DNA from: Rhizobium sp. BT04 | Lineage (GTDB): Bacteria; Pseudomonadota; Alphaproteobacteria; Rhizobiales; Rhizobiaceae | Assembly (NCBI RefSeq): GCF_030053135.1 | Contig: NZ_CP125652.1 | Span: 3,466,501 to 3,530,500, forward strand | DNA: 64,000 nt | Direction: 5' to 3' | Shown: piece after piece, positions 10,538 through 20,302 of the stretch | How the letters are laid out: the number at the start of each line of letters is the position of its first letter | How positions within the stretch are numbered: position 1 is the first letter of the stretch | The notes under the pieces: model-generated | Databases searched by the model: none | What the model was told of the DNA's origin: nothing | The model's input: the letters and a program-made list of their open reading frames with translations, nothing else | Made by a program: the position numbers and the translations under genes

Positions 10538-11717
10538 TGGCGAACCAACGGGCGATGAAGATTTCGTAGATCGCCGTCAGCGTCTCCAGATCGGCAACAG
10601 CGACGCGCTCGTCGACCATGTGCATCGTCTGGCCGACGAGGCCGAACTCGACGACCGGGCAATAATCCTTGATGAAGCGCGCATCCGACGTGCCGCCGGT
10701 GGTCGAAAGCTTGGGCGATTGGCCGGTCACACCCTCGACGGCCGATGACAGCGAGGCGATCAGCGCATTGTTGCGCGTCAGGAAGACATGGCTCGGCCGG
10801 TCGGCCCAGACGATATCGTATTTCACCGGTTCGCGGCCCGGCCGCAGCTGGCCGTTGCCGGCGGCGGCATCGAGGCGCCGGAGGATTTCGGCCCGCAGCG
10901 TCTCGGCCGTCCAGCTGTCGTTGAAGCGGATATTGAAGCTTGCCGAGGCCTTGGCCGGAATGACATTGGTCGCTGGATTGCCGACATCGACCGTGGTCAC
11001 CTCGAGGTTCGAGGGCTGGAAGTCGTCGGTGCCGCCATCAAACGGCGGGTCCATCAGCGCCTGGGTCAGCTGCAGCATGCCGCGCACCGGATTGTCGGCA
11101 AGATGCGGATAGGCGGCATGGCCCTGGACGCCGTGCACGGTGATCTTGCCCGACAGCGAGCCGCGCCGGCCGATCTTGATCATGTCGCCGAGCCTGTCCG
11201 GATTGGTCGGCTCGCCCACAAGGCAGGCATCCCAGCGCTCGCCGCGCTCGGCCGCCCATTGCAAGAGCTTGATCGTGCCGTTGATCGCCGGGCCTTCTTC
11301 GTCGCCGGTGATGAGAAAGGAGATCGAGCCGGCCGGCGGCCCGTTTTTCTCGATATGACGGGCGACGGCGGCGACGAAACAGGCAATGCCGCCCTTCATG
11401 TCGACGGCGCCGCGGCCGAAAAGCTCGCCGTTGGAAATCTCGGCGGCAAAGGGCGGATGCGTCCAGGCGGCCTCGTCGCCGACCGGCACGACATCGGTAT
11501 GGCCGGCAAACATCAGATGCGGGCCATACCTGCCGAGGCGGGCATAGAGGTTTTCGATATCGGGCGTTCCCTCCTCGCTCGCCTTCACTCTGTCGACGGC
11601 AAAGCCGAGCGGCGCAAGCATGGCGTCGAGCGCCGACAGCGCGCCGCCCTCGGCCGGCGTCACGGAGGGGCAGCGAATCAGCGTCTGGAGATTGGCGACG
11701 GGATCGGTAGCGGTCAT
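10524..11717 (-). CDS. dapE: Succinyl-diaminopimelate desuccinylase
   Basis: This M20-family dizinc hydrolase of 397 residues cleaves N-succinyl-LL-DAP to LL-DAP in lysine and peptidoglycan synthesis. [12 protein letters not shown] supplies the first metal His. [10 protein letters not shown] gives the bridging Asp, and [12 protein letters not shown] the catalytic Glu pair. The start at 11717 ([13 protein letters not shown]) is preferred on family length; an ATG at 11753 would add 12 residues. It lies about 100 bases after dapD on the same strand. Confidence 0.95.
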   Translation of the reverse strand: MTATDPVANLQTLIRCPSVTPAEGGALSALDAMLAPLGFAVDRVKASEEGTPDIENLYARLGRYGPHLMFAGHTDVVPVGDEAAWTHPPFAAEISNGELFGRGAVDMKGGIACFVAAVARHIEKNGPPAGSISFLITGDEEGPAINGTIKLLQWAAERGERWDACLVGEPTNPDRLGDMIKIGRRGSLSGKITVHGVQGHAAYPHLADNPVRGMLQLTQALMDPPFDGGTDDFQPSNLEVTTVDVGNPATNVIPAKASASFNIRFNDSWTAETLRAEILRRLDAAAGNGQLRPGREPVKYDIVWADRPSHVFLTRNNALIASLSSAVEGVTGQSPKLSTTGGTSDARFIKDYCPVVEFGLVGQTMHMVDERVAVADLETLTAIYEIFIARWFANAGA

Positions 11718-11814
11718 GGCAGTCGAACTATCCGGCGGGAATGGCAAAGACATGGCAAGGCGGCGCCTCGCGGAAAAGACGCCGTCTGTTTACCGGATCA
11801 CTCTGCCGATGTCA

Positions 11815-12675
11815 TCAATCTCTGAGCAGCTCGTTGATGCCGGTCTTCGAGCGGGTCTGTTCATCGACGCGCTTGACGATGACGGCGCAGTAGAGATGCG
11901 GCGCCGGCTTGCCGTTGCCCATCGTCGCATTGCCCGACGGCATCGAGCCGGCGACGACGACGGAATAGGGCGGCACTTCGCCGTAGCTCACCTCGCCGGT
12001 GGCGCGGTCGACGATCTTGGTCGACTTGCCGATATAGACGCCCATGCCGAGCACCGAGCCTTCGCGGATGATGCAGCCTTCCACCACTTCCGAACGGGCG
12101 CCGATGAAGCAATTGTCCTCGATGATCGTCGGGCCGGCCTGCATCGGCTCCAGCACGCCGCCGATGCCGACGCCGCCGGAAAGATGCACATGCTTGCCGA
12201 TCTGCGCGCAGGATCCGACCGTCGCCCAGGTGTCGACCATCGTGCCTTCGCCGACATAGGCGCCGAGATTGACGAAGGACGGCATCAGGATCGCGTTCGG
12301 GGCGATATAGGCCGAGCGGCGCACGACGCAGTTCGGCACGGCGCGGAAGCCGGCGGCACGGAAATGGTTCTCGCCCCAACCCTCGAATTTCGAAGGCACC
12401 TTGTCCCACCAGGTGGAACTGCCGGAGCCGCCCTTGACCACCTCCATGTCGTTCAGGCGGAAGGACAGGAGCACGGCCTTCTTCAGCCACTGATGCACCG
12501 TCCAGGCGCCGTCGGCGCCGCGCGTCGCGACACGGGCCTTGCCGGCATCGAGCAGATCGAGTGCTGCTTCGACCGCATCGCGAACCTCACCCCTGGTCGA
12601 CGTGTTCACATTGTCGCGATTGTCGAAGGCGGTTTCGATGATCTTTTCGAGGGATGCGAGGTCGGTGGCGCTCAT
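11815..12675 (-). CDS. dapD: Tetrahydrodipicolinate N-succinyltransferase
   Basis: The protein has 286 residues. After an N-terminal helical domain come left-handed beta-helix hexapeptide repeats (about 110-220), as in [23 protein letters not shown] and [20 protein letters not shown]. It succinylates tetrahydrodipicolinate, two steps before dapE in the same pathway. AAGGAATTCTC before the ATG gives a good ribosome site. With dapE and the membrane protein it forms a likely three-gene leftward operon. Confidence 0.96.
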   Translation of the reverse strand: MSATDLASLEKIIETAFDNRDNVNTSTRGEVRDAVEAALDLLDAGKARVATRGADGAWTVHQWLKKAVLLSFRLNDMEVVKGGSGSSTWWDKVPSKFEGWGENHFRAAGFRAVPNCVVRRSAYIAPNAILMPSFVNLGAYVGEGTMVDTWATVGSCAQIGKHVHLSGGVGIGGVLEPMQAGPTIIEDNCFIGARSEVVEGCIIREGSVLGMGVYIGKSTKIVDRATGEVSYGEVPPYSVVVAGSMPSGNATMGNGKPAPHLYCAVIVKRVDEQTRSKTGINELLRD

Positions 12676-12753
12676 GAGAATTCCTTAAACTTCGATCTTT
12701 ATCGTGGAGACGGCAAGGTCTCCGGAAGTGCGGTTGGCGGGGTTTATCCTGCT

Positions 12754-12802
12754 CTACAGCATGAACCCGTAGAACGGAATGATTTTTCCGACAAGATCAT
12801 AT
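12754..12802. repeat. Degenerate RIME-like intergenic repeat
   Basis: The stretch tctacagcatgaacccg ... gatttttccgacaagatcat resembles the palindromic rhizobial repeat at 3763-3811, with more changes. It lies in the gap between dapD and the LOG-family gene. Confidence 0.5.
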
Positions 12803-12868
12803 CTGGATTCAAGGCGTTATAGCGACATATCCGGTCTCTTGGCCGGCATTACTGAAAGGCATTTCGAC

Positions 12869-13735
12869 ATGGCGAAAGGACGAAACGGCGGTTCGCGGCG
12901 CAAGGATGGCGTATGGGACCCACTAAAGAGCAGCTCGACCGACAGGCAGCGCGCCGAGGCCGTGCCGAAGACGCCGCAGACGATGTCGCCCGCCTACCGC
13001 CTTGCCTATGTCGACGAGGATTTCCTCTGCCGCGAGGAGCTGCGGCCGATCCGCCTGCAGCTGGAACTGTTGAAGCCGGAAATGATGCTGACCGAACGCG
13101 GCATCAGGTCGACCGTCGTCATGTTCGGCGGCGCCCGCATTCCCGCCCCCGGCCAGAGCGCCTGGGCGGCCCGCAACGATATCCAGCGCGCCAATCTGGA
13201 GGCGGCCTCCGTCTATTATGACGAGGCGCGCAAATTCGCCCGGCTCTGCTCGAAATATTCGGCCACCTTCAATTTCCACGAATATGTCATCGTCACCGGC
13301 GGCGGTCCCGGCGTGATGGAGGCGGGCAATCGCGGCGCGGCCGACGAGGGCGCCCCCTCGATCGGCCTCAACATCGTGCTGCCGCACGAGCAGGCGCCGA
13401 ACGCCTATGTGACGCCGGAGCTCAGCTTCAATTTCCACTATTTCGCCATCCGCAAGATGCATTTCATGGTCCGCGCCAAGGCGATCGCGGTCTTCCCGGG
13501 TGGCTTCGGAACGCTGGACGAGTTCTTCGAATGCCTGACGCTGATCCAGACCGGCCGCATGGAGCGCCTGCCGCTGATCCTCTTCGGCGAGGCCTTCTGG
13601 CGGAGCATCATCAATTTCGACGCATTGGCCGAATTCGGCACGATCGCGCCCGACGACGTCAAGCTGATCAGCTTCGTCGACACCGCCGAAGCCGCCTGGA
13701 AGATCGTCCAGGATTTCTACGAACACCGCGAATAG
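12869..13735 (+). CDS. LOG-family protein (Rossmann-fold nucleotide hydrolase)
   Basis: The protein has 288 residues and both LOG signatures: TGGGPGVMEAGNRGA and PGGFGTLDEFFE, with the catalytic Arg/Glu region of cytokinin-riboside monophosphate phosphoribohydrolases. Plant LOG enzymes release active cytokinin bases; bacterial homologues often hydrolyse AMP-like nucleotides. This is the long form with about 90 extra N-terminal residues, so cytokinin activation is only a possibility. The start at 12869 (MAKGRNGG) is preferred; the frame is open to 12779. Confidence 0.85.
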   Translation: MAKGRNGGSRRKDGVWDPLKSSSTDRQRAEAVPKTPQTMSPAYRLAYVDEDFLCREELRPIRLQLELLKPEMMLTERGIRSTVVMFGGARIPAPGQSAWAARNDIQRANLEAASVYYDEARKFARLCSKYSATFNFHEYVIVTGGGPGVMEAGNRGAADEGAPSIGLNIVLPHEQAPNAYVTPELSFNFHYFAIRKMHFMVRAKAIAVFPGGFGTLDEFFECLTLIQTGRMERLPLILFGEAFWRSIINFDALAEFGTIAPDDVKLISFVDTAEAAWKIVQDFYEHRE

Positions 13736-13810
13736 AGCTCAGCGCGGTGCTTGAACCAATCTCCCGCTCTTTCCCAAGCAGGATAGAACGGGAGCATGGT
13801 GCGCCCGGCC

Positions 13811-14449
13811 TTACAGAAGCGGCCGGTCCGGCATGTCGTCGATCGAGATGACGCCGTCCTTGTTGCGGTCCATCCGCGCAAACAGCTTGTCGATGGCGGC
13901 TTCGGCCTCCTGTTTGGAAATCTGGCCGTTCTGGTCGGTATCGACGCGGTGCATCATGATCGAGGCGCGCATGATGTTGCCGCCATGGTGCATCCAGCGA
14001 TGCCCGTCGCGACCCTCGTGACCAGCCTGCGGCGGCTGTCCCTGGTCGTTATTATCAGGCGTCGCGTCTGCGGTATCGGCATCCTTGTTGTCGCCGGCGT
14101 CCTGCTTGCGCTGATCTCTCATCGCCTGCAACTGCGCTTTCTGGTATGCGCCGATTTCGCCCGGGGTCAGCGAGCCGTCATGATTGGTGTCGATCGCAGC
14201 GAAGATCTTGTCGATGCCGGCGGTCGCCTCGTCTTTGGAGATTTGTCCGTCCTTGTTGGTGTCGAACTGCTTGAGCATTCTGACATAGGTGATTTCGCGG
14301 AAGGCGGCAGGCCCCGGACCGTGCATGGAACCGTGCCTGCCAGGGTGCTGACGCGGCCCGTCACCGGGTGCGGCATAGCCTGCCCCGGCGGCTGCGCCGA
14401 AGATGAGGCTGGAGGAAAGCGCTGCCAGTATCAGCTTGTTGCGGTACAT
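13811..14449 (-). CDS. Secreted EF-hand calcium-binding protein
   Basis: The protein has 212 residues: a signal peptide (about 1-26, ending GAGYAAPG) and two pairs of EF-hand loops, DTNKDGQISKDE, DTNHDGSLTPGE, DTDQNGQISKQE and DRNKDGVISIDD. The pairs are separated by a polar linker rich in D, N and Q (about 110-150). It is expected in the periplasm or outside the cell, binding up to four Ca2+. It may buffer calcium or act in surface/symbiosis processes; no partner gene is adjacent. Confidence 0.88.
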   Translation of the reverse strand: MYRNKLILAALSSSLIFGAAAGAGYAAPGDGPRQHPGRHGSMHGPGPAAFREITYVRMLKQFDTNKDGQISKDEATAGIDKIFAAIDTNHDGSLTPGEIGAYQKAQLQAMRDQRKQDAGDNKDADTADATPDNNDQGQPPQAGHEGRDGHRWMHHGGNIMRASIMMHRVDTDQNGQISKQEAEAAIDKLFARMDRNKDGVISIDDMPDRPLL

Positions 14450-14570
14450 CGTATTAGCCTTTCGTGAGGTGTCCCCTCAGGAAGAAAGCTATGGCAACGG
14501 GGCGGAAAGTCCCAGTTAAACATCGGTAAGCTGGGTGAAACTTTGGTAATCCGTCAGCGCGGGGGCCGAA

Positions 14571-15284
14571 TCAGTCCGGAGCGGTAATCCTGCCGAGGAA
14601 GGCGGCGAGATCGTCGGTGACGAAATCGATATGATCCTCTTCGCCGCTGGTCTTTTCCCACCATTCGACGACCGTGTCTTCCAGATTGCGCGGCACCAGC
14701 AGCACGGTCTGCATGCCGAGCGCCTTCGGCACCGTCAGATTGCGCGGCAGGTCCTCGAACATTGCCGCCTTGGCGGTTTCGACCCGCTTCAGCGCCGTGA
14801 ACTTGTCATAGGTCGCCTGCGCCGGCTTCGGCACGTAATCGGCCGCGACGATATCGAAGATGTCGTCGAAATGCTCGAGAATGCCGAGCGCCTCCGCCGT
14901 CATTTCCGCATGCTTGACGCTGCCATTGGTGAAGATGAATTTGCGCCCCGGCAGCGCCTTGATCGCCGCGCCGAGTTCCGGCTGCGGCGTCAGCGCCGAA
15001 TAGTCGATCGCATGCGCCTTTTCGAGGAAGTCGTTCGGGTCGATGCCGTGATGGATCATCAGCCCCTGCAGCGTCGTGCCATGCTCGAGGTAATATTGCT
15101 TCTGCAGCTTGCGCGCCTCTTCCCGCTCCATCTGTAAGAGCGTCGCGACATAAGCGGTCATGTTCTTGTCGATCTGCGCGAACAGATTGACATGATGCGG
15201 ATAGAGCGTGTTGTCGAGGTCGAAGACCCAGTCTGTGACGTGCTCGAAATCGGCTTTATCAGGCGTGCGGTCGATCTTGGTCAT
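14571..15284 (-). CDS. HAD-family pyrimidine 5'-nucleotidase
   Basis: The protein has 237 residues. WVFDLDNTLYPH is HAD motif I (nucleophile Asp and general-acid Asp), FIFTNGS is motif II, and the conserved Lys in YVPKPAQ and Asp in FEDLPRN complete the site. This subgroup (SDT1/YjjG-like) removes phosphate from UMP/CMP or related substrates. The gene stands alone, with the radical SAM gene diverging 187 bases away. Confidence 0.9.
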   Translation of the reverse strand: MTKIDRTPDKADFEHVTDWVFDLDNTLYPHHVNLFAQIDKNMTAYVATLLQMEREEARKLQKQYYLEHGTTLQGLMIHHGIDPNDFLEKAHAIDYSALTPQPELGAAIKALPGRKFIFTNGSVKHAEMTAEALGILEHFDDIFDIVAADYVPKPAQATYDKFTALKRVETAKAAMFEDLPRNLTVPKALGMQTVLLVPRNLEDTVVEWWEKTSGEEDHIDFVTDDLAAFLGRITAPD

Positions 15285-15471
15285 GGCGGTCTTATGGCAC
15301 GGCTGCCGCGGAAACCAAAGGCCTTTGCCTTAGGCCTTCGCCTGACGGCGGCTTCCGCAAAAAAGCCGTCAGATTTTCACAACTTTAAGAGGATTTCGGC
15401 TGAATATTGCCATCGATCGCGGTGACTTTCTGCCTGCGTCAGACAGGGGGACCCGCAAGGGTAAAGCCGCA

Positions 15472-17001
15472 ATGAGGATCGTTCTGATAAATCCGCCGCA
15501 TACGGCGATCGGCAGTCGCATTCCCGATGATCACCTTCCACCGCTCGGCCTTCTCGCGGTCGCAGGCCCGCTGATCGACGACGGTCATATCGTCAGTCTC
15601 ATCGATGCCGAGTTCGGACCGATGGAGATAGCGGAGATTGTCAGCCGGGCGGTGGGCAGCCACCCGGATCTGGTGCTGATCGGCCATTCCGGCTCGACCT
15701 CGGCCCATCCCACAGCCCGTGCGATCGCAGAGGCGATCAAATGCCGTGATCCCAAAATCTCCATCATCTATGGCGGCGTCTTTCCGACCTATCACTGGCG
15801 GGAGGTTCTGGCCGAGACGGCGGCATTCGACATTCTCGTGCGCGGTGAAGGCGAGGAAACGATGCGGCGCCTTGCCGATTGCCTGGCGACGGGCCGCCCG
15901 CTCGCAACCGTTCCCGGCATCGCCTTTCGCGATGACCATGGCGAAATCCTGGCGACGCAGCCGGCGCAGGCGATCGCCGATCTCGATGCCTATCGCGTCG
16001 GCTGGGAGCTGATCGATCATCGCCGTTACAGCTACTGGGGCGGCAAGCGTGCCGTCGTCATGCAGTTTTCACGCGGCTGTCCGCATCTTTGCAATTATTG
16101 CGGCCAGCGCGGCTTCTGGACCCGCTGGCGTCACCGCTCGCCGGAACTGTTTGCCCGCGAGATCGCCAGGCTGTATCGCGAAGAGGGTGTGGAACTGATC
16201 AACCTGGCCGACGAGAATCCGACCTCCTCGCGCAAGGCGTGGCTGGCTTTTCTCGAAGCGATGATCGCCGAGAATGTGCCGGTGCAGATCGTCGGCTCGA
16301 CACGGGCGGATGATATCGTCCGCGATGCGGATATCCTGCATCTCTATCGCAAGGCTGGTGTCGTGCGCTGGTTGATCGGCATGGAAAACACCGACGAGGC
16401 GACCTTGACGCTGATCAAGAAGGGGGGAGCCAAGGCAACCGACCGGGAGGCGATCCGCCTTCTACGCCAACACGATATCCTCTCCATGGCGACCTGGGTC
16501 GTCGGTTTCGAGGAGGAGACGCTGGGCCATCTCTGGCGCGGCTTCCGGCAATTGCTCTCCTATGATCCCGACCAGATCCAGGCGCTCTATGTCACGCCGC
16601 ATCGCTGGACGCCGTTCTTCCGCATCGCCCGTGATCGGCAGGTTATCGAAACCGATATCCGCAAATGGGATTACAAGCATCAGGTGCTGAAGATGCGGTA
16701 TCTCAGCCCGATCGTGCTGGTCGCCTGCGTCAAGCTCATCGAGGTGGCCGTCCAGGCGCGGCCGAAGGCGCTGCTGCGCATCCTCTTCCATCGTGATCCC
16801 GAGCAGCGCCATTCCATGCGCTGGTATACGCAGATGGGGCGCCGCGTCTGGTTTCACGAGATTGTCGAATTCCTCTTCCGCCGCCGCCATCTCACGGATG
16901 GCCCGACGCTCGAGAATTTCTGGGGTGCGCCGCAGGATGCCGAGGAGGAATCCATGCTGCGCCCGCAGCGGCATGTGAAAAGCCTCGACGCGGCGGAATA
17001 A
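15472..17001 (+). CDS. BchE-like B12-binding-type radical SAM protein
   Basis: The protein has 509 residues. An N-terminal Rossmann-like cobalamin-binding-type domain (about 1-165) lacks a clear DxHxxG. It is followed by the radical SAM barrel with the cluster motif CPHLCNYC (Cys203, Cys207, Cys210) and then a C-terminal helical region. The run SRGCPHLCNYC, then FW-R-RHRSPELF and LADENPTSS, matches the anaerobic Mg-protoporphyrin monomethyl ester cyclase BchE very closely in layout. No bacteriochlorophyll genes are near, so the substrate is unknown; it may be another tetrapyrrole or lipid-like molecule. The Shine-Dalgarno is weak. Confidence 0.8.
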   Translation: MRIVLINPPHTAIGSRIPDDHLPPLGLLAVAGPLIDDGHIVSLIDAEFGPMEIAEIVSRAVGSHPDLVLIGHSGSTSAHPTARAIAEAIKCRDPKISIIYGGVFPTYHWREVLAETAAFDILVRGEGEETMRRLADCLATGRPLATVPGIAFRDDHGEILATQPAQAIADLDAYRVGWELIDHRRYSYWGGKRAVVMQFSRGCPHLCNYCGQRGFWTRWRHRSPELFAREIARLYREEGVELINLADENPTSSRKAWLAFLEAMIAENVPVQIVGSTRADDIVRDADILHLYRKAGVVRWLIGMENTDEATLTLIKKGGAKATDREAIRLLRQHDILSMATWVVGFEEETLGHLWRGFRQLLSYDPDQIQALYVTPHRWTPFFRIARDRQVIETDIRKWDYKHQVLKMRYLSPIVLVACVKLIEVAVQARPKALLRILFHRDPEQRHSMRWYTQMGRRVWFHEIVEFLFRRRHLTDGPTLENFWGAPQDAEEESMLRPQRHVKSLDAAE

Positions 17002-17056
17002 AATAGACGCCCGATTTTCGGCGGACGCGGCAGGCGTGCGGTGCTAGAAAGTGGTC

Positions 17057-17590
17057 ATGCTTTTCGAACGCCCCGATGACGATACGCTCTATGAAGCCCT
17101 GATCGCGCGCAGTGCCGATTATGAGGGCCAGGCCTATGTCTGCGTCAAGACGACAGGCATCTTCTGTCGTCTCACCTGCCCGGCGCGCAAGCCGAAGCGG
17201 GAAAATACGCTGTTCTTCGACACGATCGCCGCCTGCATGCATTCCGGTTTCCGACCCTGCCGTCGCTGCAAGCCGCTGGAGCAGCCGGGCAGGGAGCCTG
17301 TGGTCGACGCGTTGCTTGCCGCGCTCGACGGCGAGCCGGAGGTTCGCTGGAGCGAGGATGAGCTCGTGCGCCGCGGCCATGATCCCTCGACCGTGCGCCG
17401 CGCCTTCAAGCGGGCGCTCGGCATGACCTTCCACGACATCGTCCGCTATATCAAGCTCGGCGAGGCGGCCCGGCAATTGGCCGATGGCGTGCGCGTCATC
17501 GATGCGCAGATCGACGCCGGATACGAGTCGCCGAGTGGTTTCCGGGCGGCTTTCCAGCGGCTTATCGGCAAGACGCCGGCGCTCGCGTAG
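17057..17590 (+). pseudogene. ada: Ada N-terminal half, ended by an in-frame TAG
   Basis: The 177 residues cover the methylphosphotriester/zinc domain (Cys in GIFCRLTCPARKP and FRPCRRCKP, four zinc-ligand cysteines) and the AraC-type DNA-binding domain up to RLIGKTPALA. A TAG at 17588-17590 then stops the frame. The same frame continues at once with NRELLFADWFDTPLGPMIAV, so a single nonsense codon separates the regulatory half from the methyltransferase half. The truncated product could still bind DNA but lacks O6-methylguanine repair. The start is ATG 17057; GTG 17051 is also open. Confidence 0.88.
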
Positions 17591-18130
17591 AACCGCGAAC
17601 TGCTCTTTGCCGATTGGTTCGACACCCCGCTCGGGCCGATGATCGCGGTCGCCGACAAGACGCATCTGCATCTTCTCGAATTTCACGATCGCAAGGCGCT
17701 GCCGACCGAACTCGAAGCGCTGCAGAAGCGCATCCGCTCCTCCGTCGCGATCGGCCGCACCCCTGTTATCGATCGGATCGAAGCGGAGATCCGCGATTAT
17801 TTCGACGGGCGGCGCACCGTTTTCACGACGCCCCTGGCGCTCGGGGGCACGCCGTTCGAAAAGCATGTCTGGGCAAAGCTGATCGATATCCCTGTCGGTG
17901 AGACACGCGCCTATGGCGATCTCGCCAGGGAGATGGAGAGGCCGGAAGTGGTGCGTGCCGTCGGCCGCGCCAATGGCGCCAACCAGCTTGCCATCATCGT
18001 GCCCTGCCACCGCATGCTCGGCGCCGATGGTTCTTTGACCGGTTACGGCGGCGGGCTCTGGCGCAAGCAGTGGCTGCTGCGGCATGAAGAGAAGATCAGC
18101 ACGCAGGCAAAGATGGAGGAGACAGCATGA
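17591..18130 (+). pseudogene. ada: Ada C-terminal O6-methylguanine methyltransferase half
   Basis: This is the in-frame continuation after the TAG. The first internal ATG at 17639 (MIAVADKTHLHLLEFHD) could restart translation and give 163 residues. It has the alkyl-acceptor motif IIVPCHRMLG with the suicide cysteine and the helix-turn-helix RAVGRANGANQLA. If reinitiated it would act as a stand-alone Ogt-like repair protein. The stop overlaps the next gene as ATGA (18127-18130). Confidence 0.85.
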
Positions 18131-18897
18131 ACCAGACTGAAAAGGCCAAGGCATTCGGCGCGCTTCACCGCAAGGGCAATCCGATCGTCCTCTACAATAT
18201 CTGGGATGCCGGCACGGCAAAGGCCGTTGCCGATGCCGGCGCCAAGGCGCTTGCGACGGGAAGCTGGTCGGTCGCCGCCGCCCACGGCTTTGCCGATGGC
18301 GAGAAGCTGCCGATGTCGGTGCTTGTGGAGACGGCGAAATCCATCATCGATGTCATCGACCTGCCGCTCTCGGTCGATTTCGAAGGCGCCTATTCGGCAG
18401 AGCCTCAGGTCGCCGCCGCCAATGTCGCCAGGCTGGTGGAAATCGGCGCCGTCGGCATCAATTTCGAAGATCGGGTGGTCGCCGGCGAGGGGCTCTATCC
18501 CGTCGAGAGCCAGGCGGCCCGCATCCGCGCCATTCGCGCCATGGCCGACGGCAAAGATATCCCCTTCTTCATCAACGCCCGCACCGACCTTTTCCTGGCC
18601 GAGAGCGATCTTTCCAAACACGCCGGCCTGGTGGACGAGGCGATCGAGCGGGGCAGGGCCTATGCGGCCGCCGGCGGCAACGGCTTCTTCGTGCCCGGCC
18701 TGATCGATCCCGCCTTGATCGAACAGATCTGCGCGGCATCGTCGCTGCCGGTCAACATCATGATGCGGGCCGGCGCCCCCGATGTGAAAACCCTGGCAAG
18801 GCTCGGCGTCGGCCGCATCAGCTATGGCCCGGGGCCTTACCGGTCGATGATGGAGAAGCTGAAGCAGGAAGCGGCGGCGATTTATAACCTGATCTGA
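18127..18897 (+). CDS. Isocitrate lyase/PEP mutase superfamily protein
   Basis: The protein has 256 residues. VDFEGAYSAEP and GINFEDR are the metal-binding Asp/Glu positions of this TIM-barrel superfamily, and NARTDLFL follows as usual. Members cleave or form C-C or P-C bonds of 2-oxo acids (oxaloacetate hydrolase, methylisocitrate lyase-like, carboxy-PEP mutase); the exact substrate cannot be told. It is translationally coupled to the ada second half by a 4-base overlap, so it may share the alkylation-response transcript. Confidence 0.85.
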   Translation: MNQTEKAKAFGALHRKGNPIVLYNIWDAGTAKAVADAGAKALATGSWSVAAAHGFADGEKLPMSVLVETAKSIIDVIDLPLSVDFEGAYSAEPQVAAANVARLVEIGAVGINFEDRVVAGEGLYPVESQAARIRAIRAMADGKDIPFFINARTDLFLAESDLSKHAGLVDEAIERGRAYAAAGGNGFFVPGLIDPALIEQICAASSLPVNIMMRAGAPDVKTLARLGVGRISYGPGPYRSMMEKLKQEAAAIYNLI

Positions 18898-18912
18898 CGC
18901 CGATCGATGCGA

Positions 18913-18941
18913 GGGCCGCATCCCACGAAGGGCTGCGGCCC
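18913..18941. terminator. Hairpin between convergent genes
   Basis: GGGCCGCA (18913-18920) pairs with TGCGGCCC (18934-18941) across a 13-base loop. It lies between the end of the PEP-mutase-like gene and the end of lldD, where a bidirectional terminator is expected. There is no clear T-tract. Confidence 0.5.
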
Positions 18942-18962
18942 GGAATAACATTCCGCTTGTGC

Positions 18963-20111
18963 TCAGGAACGGAAGCGCAGATTGCGCCGGCTCAGCTGGT
19001 CGACCGAGGTACAGCCCATCAGCTTCATGTCGCGTTCGATCTCGGTGCGCATCGTCTCCAGCGCCCGGTCGACGCCGGGCTGTCCGGCAGCGGCCAGCGG
19101 GAAGAGATAGTAGCGGCCGAGCCCGACCGCCTTTGCTCCCAGCGACAGCGCTTTAAGAACATGCGTTCCCCGCTGCACGCCGCCATCCATCATCACGTCG
19201 ATCCGATCGCCGACGGCATCGACGATCTCGGCGAGCTGGTCGAAAGCGCTGCGCGAACCGTCGAGCTGGCGGCCGCCATGGTTGGACAGCACGATGCCGG
19301 TGCAGCCGATCTCGACGGCGCGTTTGGCGTCTTCGACCGACATGATGCCCTTCAGGCAGAATTGCCCGCCCCAGGCCTGCACCATGTCAGCCACGTCGTT
19401 CCACGACATGGAGGGATCGAGCATCTCGGTGAAGTATCGGCTGATCGACAGCGCACCGCCGTCCATCTTCACGTGGTTTTCAAGCTGCGGCAGCCGGAAA
19501 GCCTCGTGCGTCATCCAGTCGATCGCCCAGGACGGCTTGATCGCAAATTGCATCATGCCGGCGAGATTGAGCTTGAAGGGAATGGCAAATCCCGTGCGCT
19601 TGTCGCGCTCGCGGTTGCCGCCGGTGATGCTGTCGACCGTCAGCATCATCGCCTGCACGCCGGCATTCTTGGCCCGCGCCATCATTTCGTGGTTGAGGCC
19701 GCGGTCCTTGTGGAAATAGAATTGATAGACCTGCGGCCCGCTGCTGATCTGGCGCGCTTCCTCCAGGCTGATCGTGCCGAGCGAGGAGACGCCGAACATC
19801 GTGCCGTGTTTTCCCGCCGCCGCCGCGACCGCCCGCTCCCCCTGGTGATGGAACAGCCGCTGCAGCGCCGTCGGCGAGCAATAGACCGGCATGGCCAGCT
19901 TCTGGCCCATGACGGTCACCGACATATCGACCTCGGCCACCCCGCGCAAAACGTCGGGCACCAGATCGCACGCCTCGAAGGCCGCGCTATTGCGCCGATA
20001 GGTCACCTCGTCATCGGCAGCACCATCGATATAGTCGAAGATCGGCCCGGGAAGCCGCCGTTTGGCCATGCGCCGGAAATCGTGAAAATTATAGCAGTCT
20101 GTGAGGCGCAT
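18963..20111 (-). CDS. lldD: L-lactate dehydrogenase (FMN-dependent alpha-hydroxy-acid dehydrogenase)
   Basis: The protein has 382 residues with an FMN-binding TIM barrel. The active-site His and FMN/substrate Arg lie in GIVLSNHGGRQLDG; the C-terminal phosphate-binding DVMMDGGVQRGTHVLKAL and GLGRYYLFPLAA are typical. It oxidises L-lactate to pyruvate, passing electrons to the respiratory chain. A glycolate or mandelate substrate cannot be excluded from sequence alone. The gene is alone, without a neighbouring permease or regulator. Confidence 0.88.
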   Translation of the reverse strand: MRLTDCYNFHDFRRMAKRRLPGPIFDYIDGAADDEVTYRRNSAAFEACDLVPDVLRGVAEVDMSVTVMGQKLAMPVYCSPTALQRLFHHQGERAVAAAAGKHGTMFGVSSLGTISLEEARQISSGPQVYQFYFHKDRGLNHEMMARAKNAGVQAMMLTVDSITGGNRERDKRTGFAIPFKLNLAGMMQFAIKPSWAIDWMTHEAFRLPQLENHVKMDGGALSISRYFTEMLDPSMSWNDVADMVQAWGGQFCLKGIMSVEDAKRAVEIGCTGIVLSNHGGRQLDGSRSAFDQLAEIVDAVGDRIDVMMDGGVQRGTHVLKALSLGAKAVGLGRYYLFPLAAAGQPGVDRALETMRTEIERDMKLMGCTSVDQLSRRNLRFRS

Positions 20112-20149
20112 CTTTTGCTCGACCCATTTGTTTCGGGCCGCAACCTAAA

Positions 20150-20184
20150 GCACGATTCGAAATCTTGCCAAGGCTAGATCGTGC
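20150..20184. repeat. Small inverted repeat upstream of lldD
   Basis: GCACGAT (20150-20156) and ATCGTGC (20178-20184) flank 21 bases, 39-73 bases before the lldD start. It could be an operator for lldD or part of a dispersed intergenic palindrome. Confidence 0.35.
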
Positions 20185-20302
20185 GATTTGCGGCCTGTCG
20201 GAGCGGATATCGTTGCTTGGGAGGTTTGCAGGGACACGCCTGATGATGGTCAGTCGCTATCCCCGCGGCATCCTCCGACGCCTCTGCTCCCCCCCGGCAT
20301 CC

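Noticed and set aside
17588..17590. TAG in ada as a recoded (pyrrolysine-type) codon
   Set aside because: No recoding machinery is known in rhizobia and the position lies in a linker between domains; a nonsense mutation is simpler.
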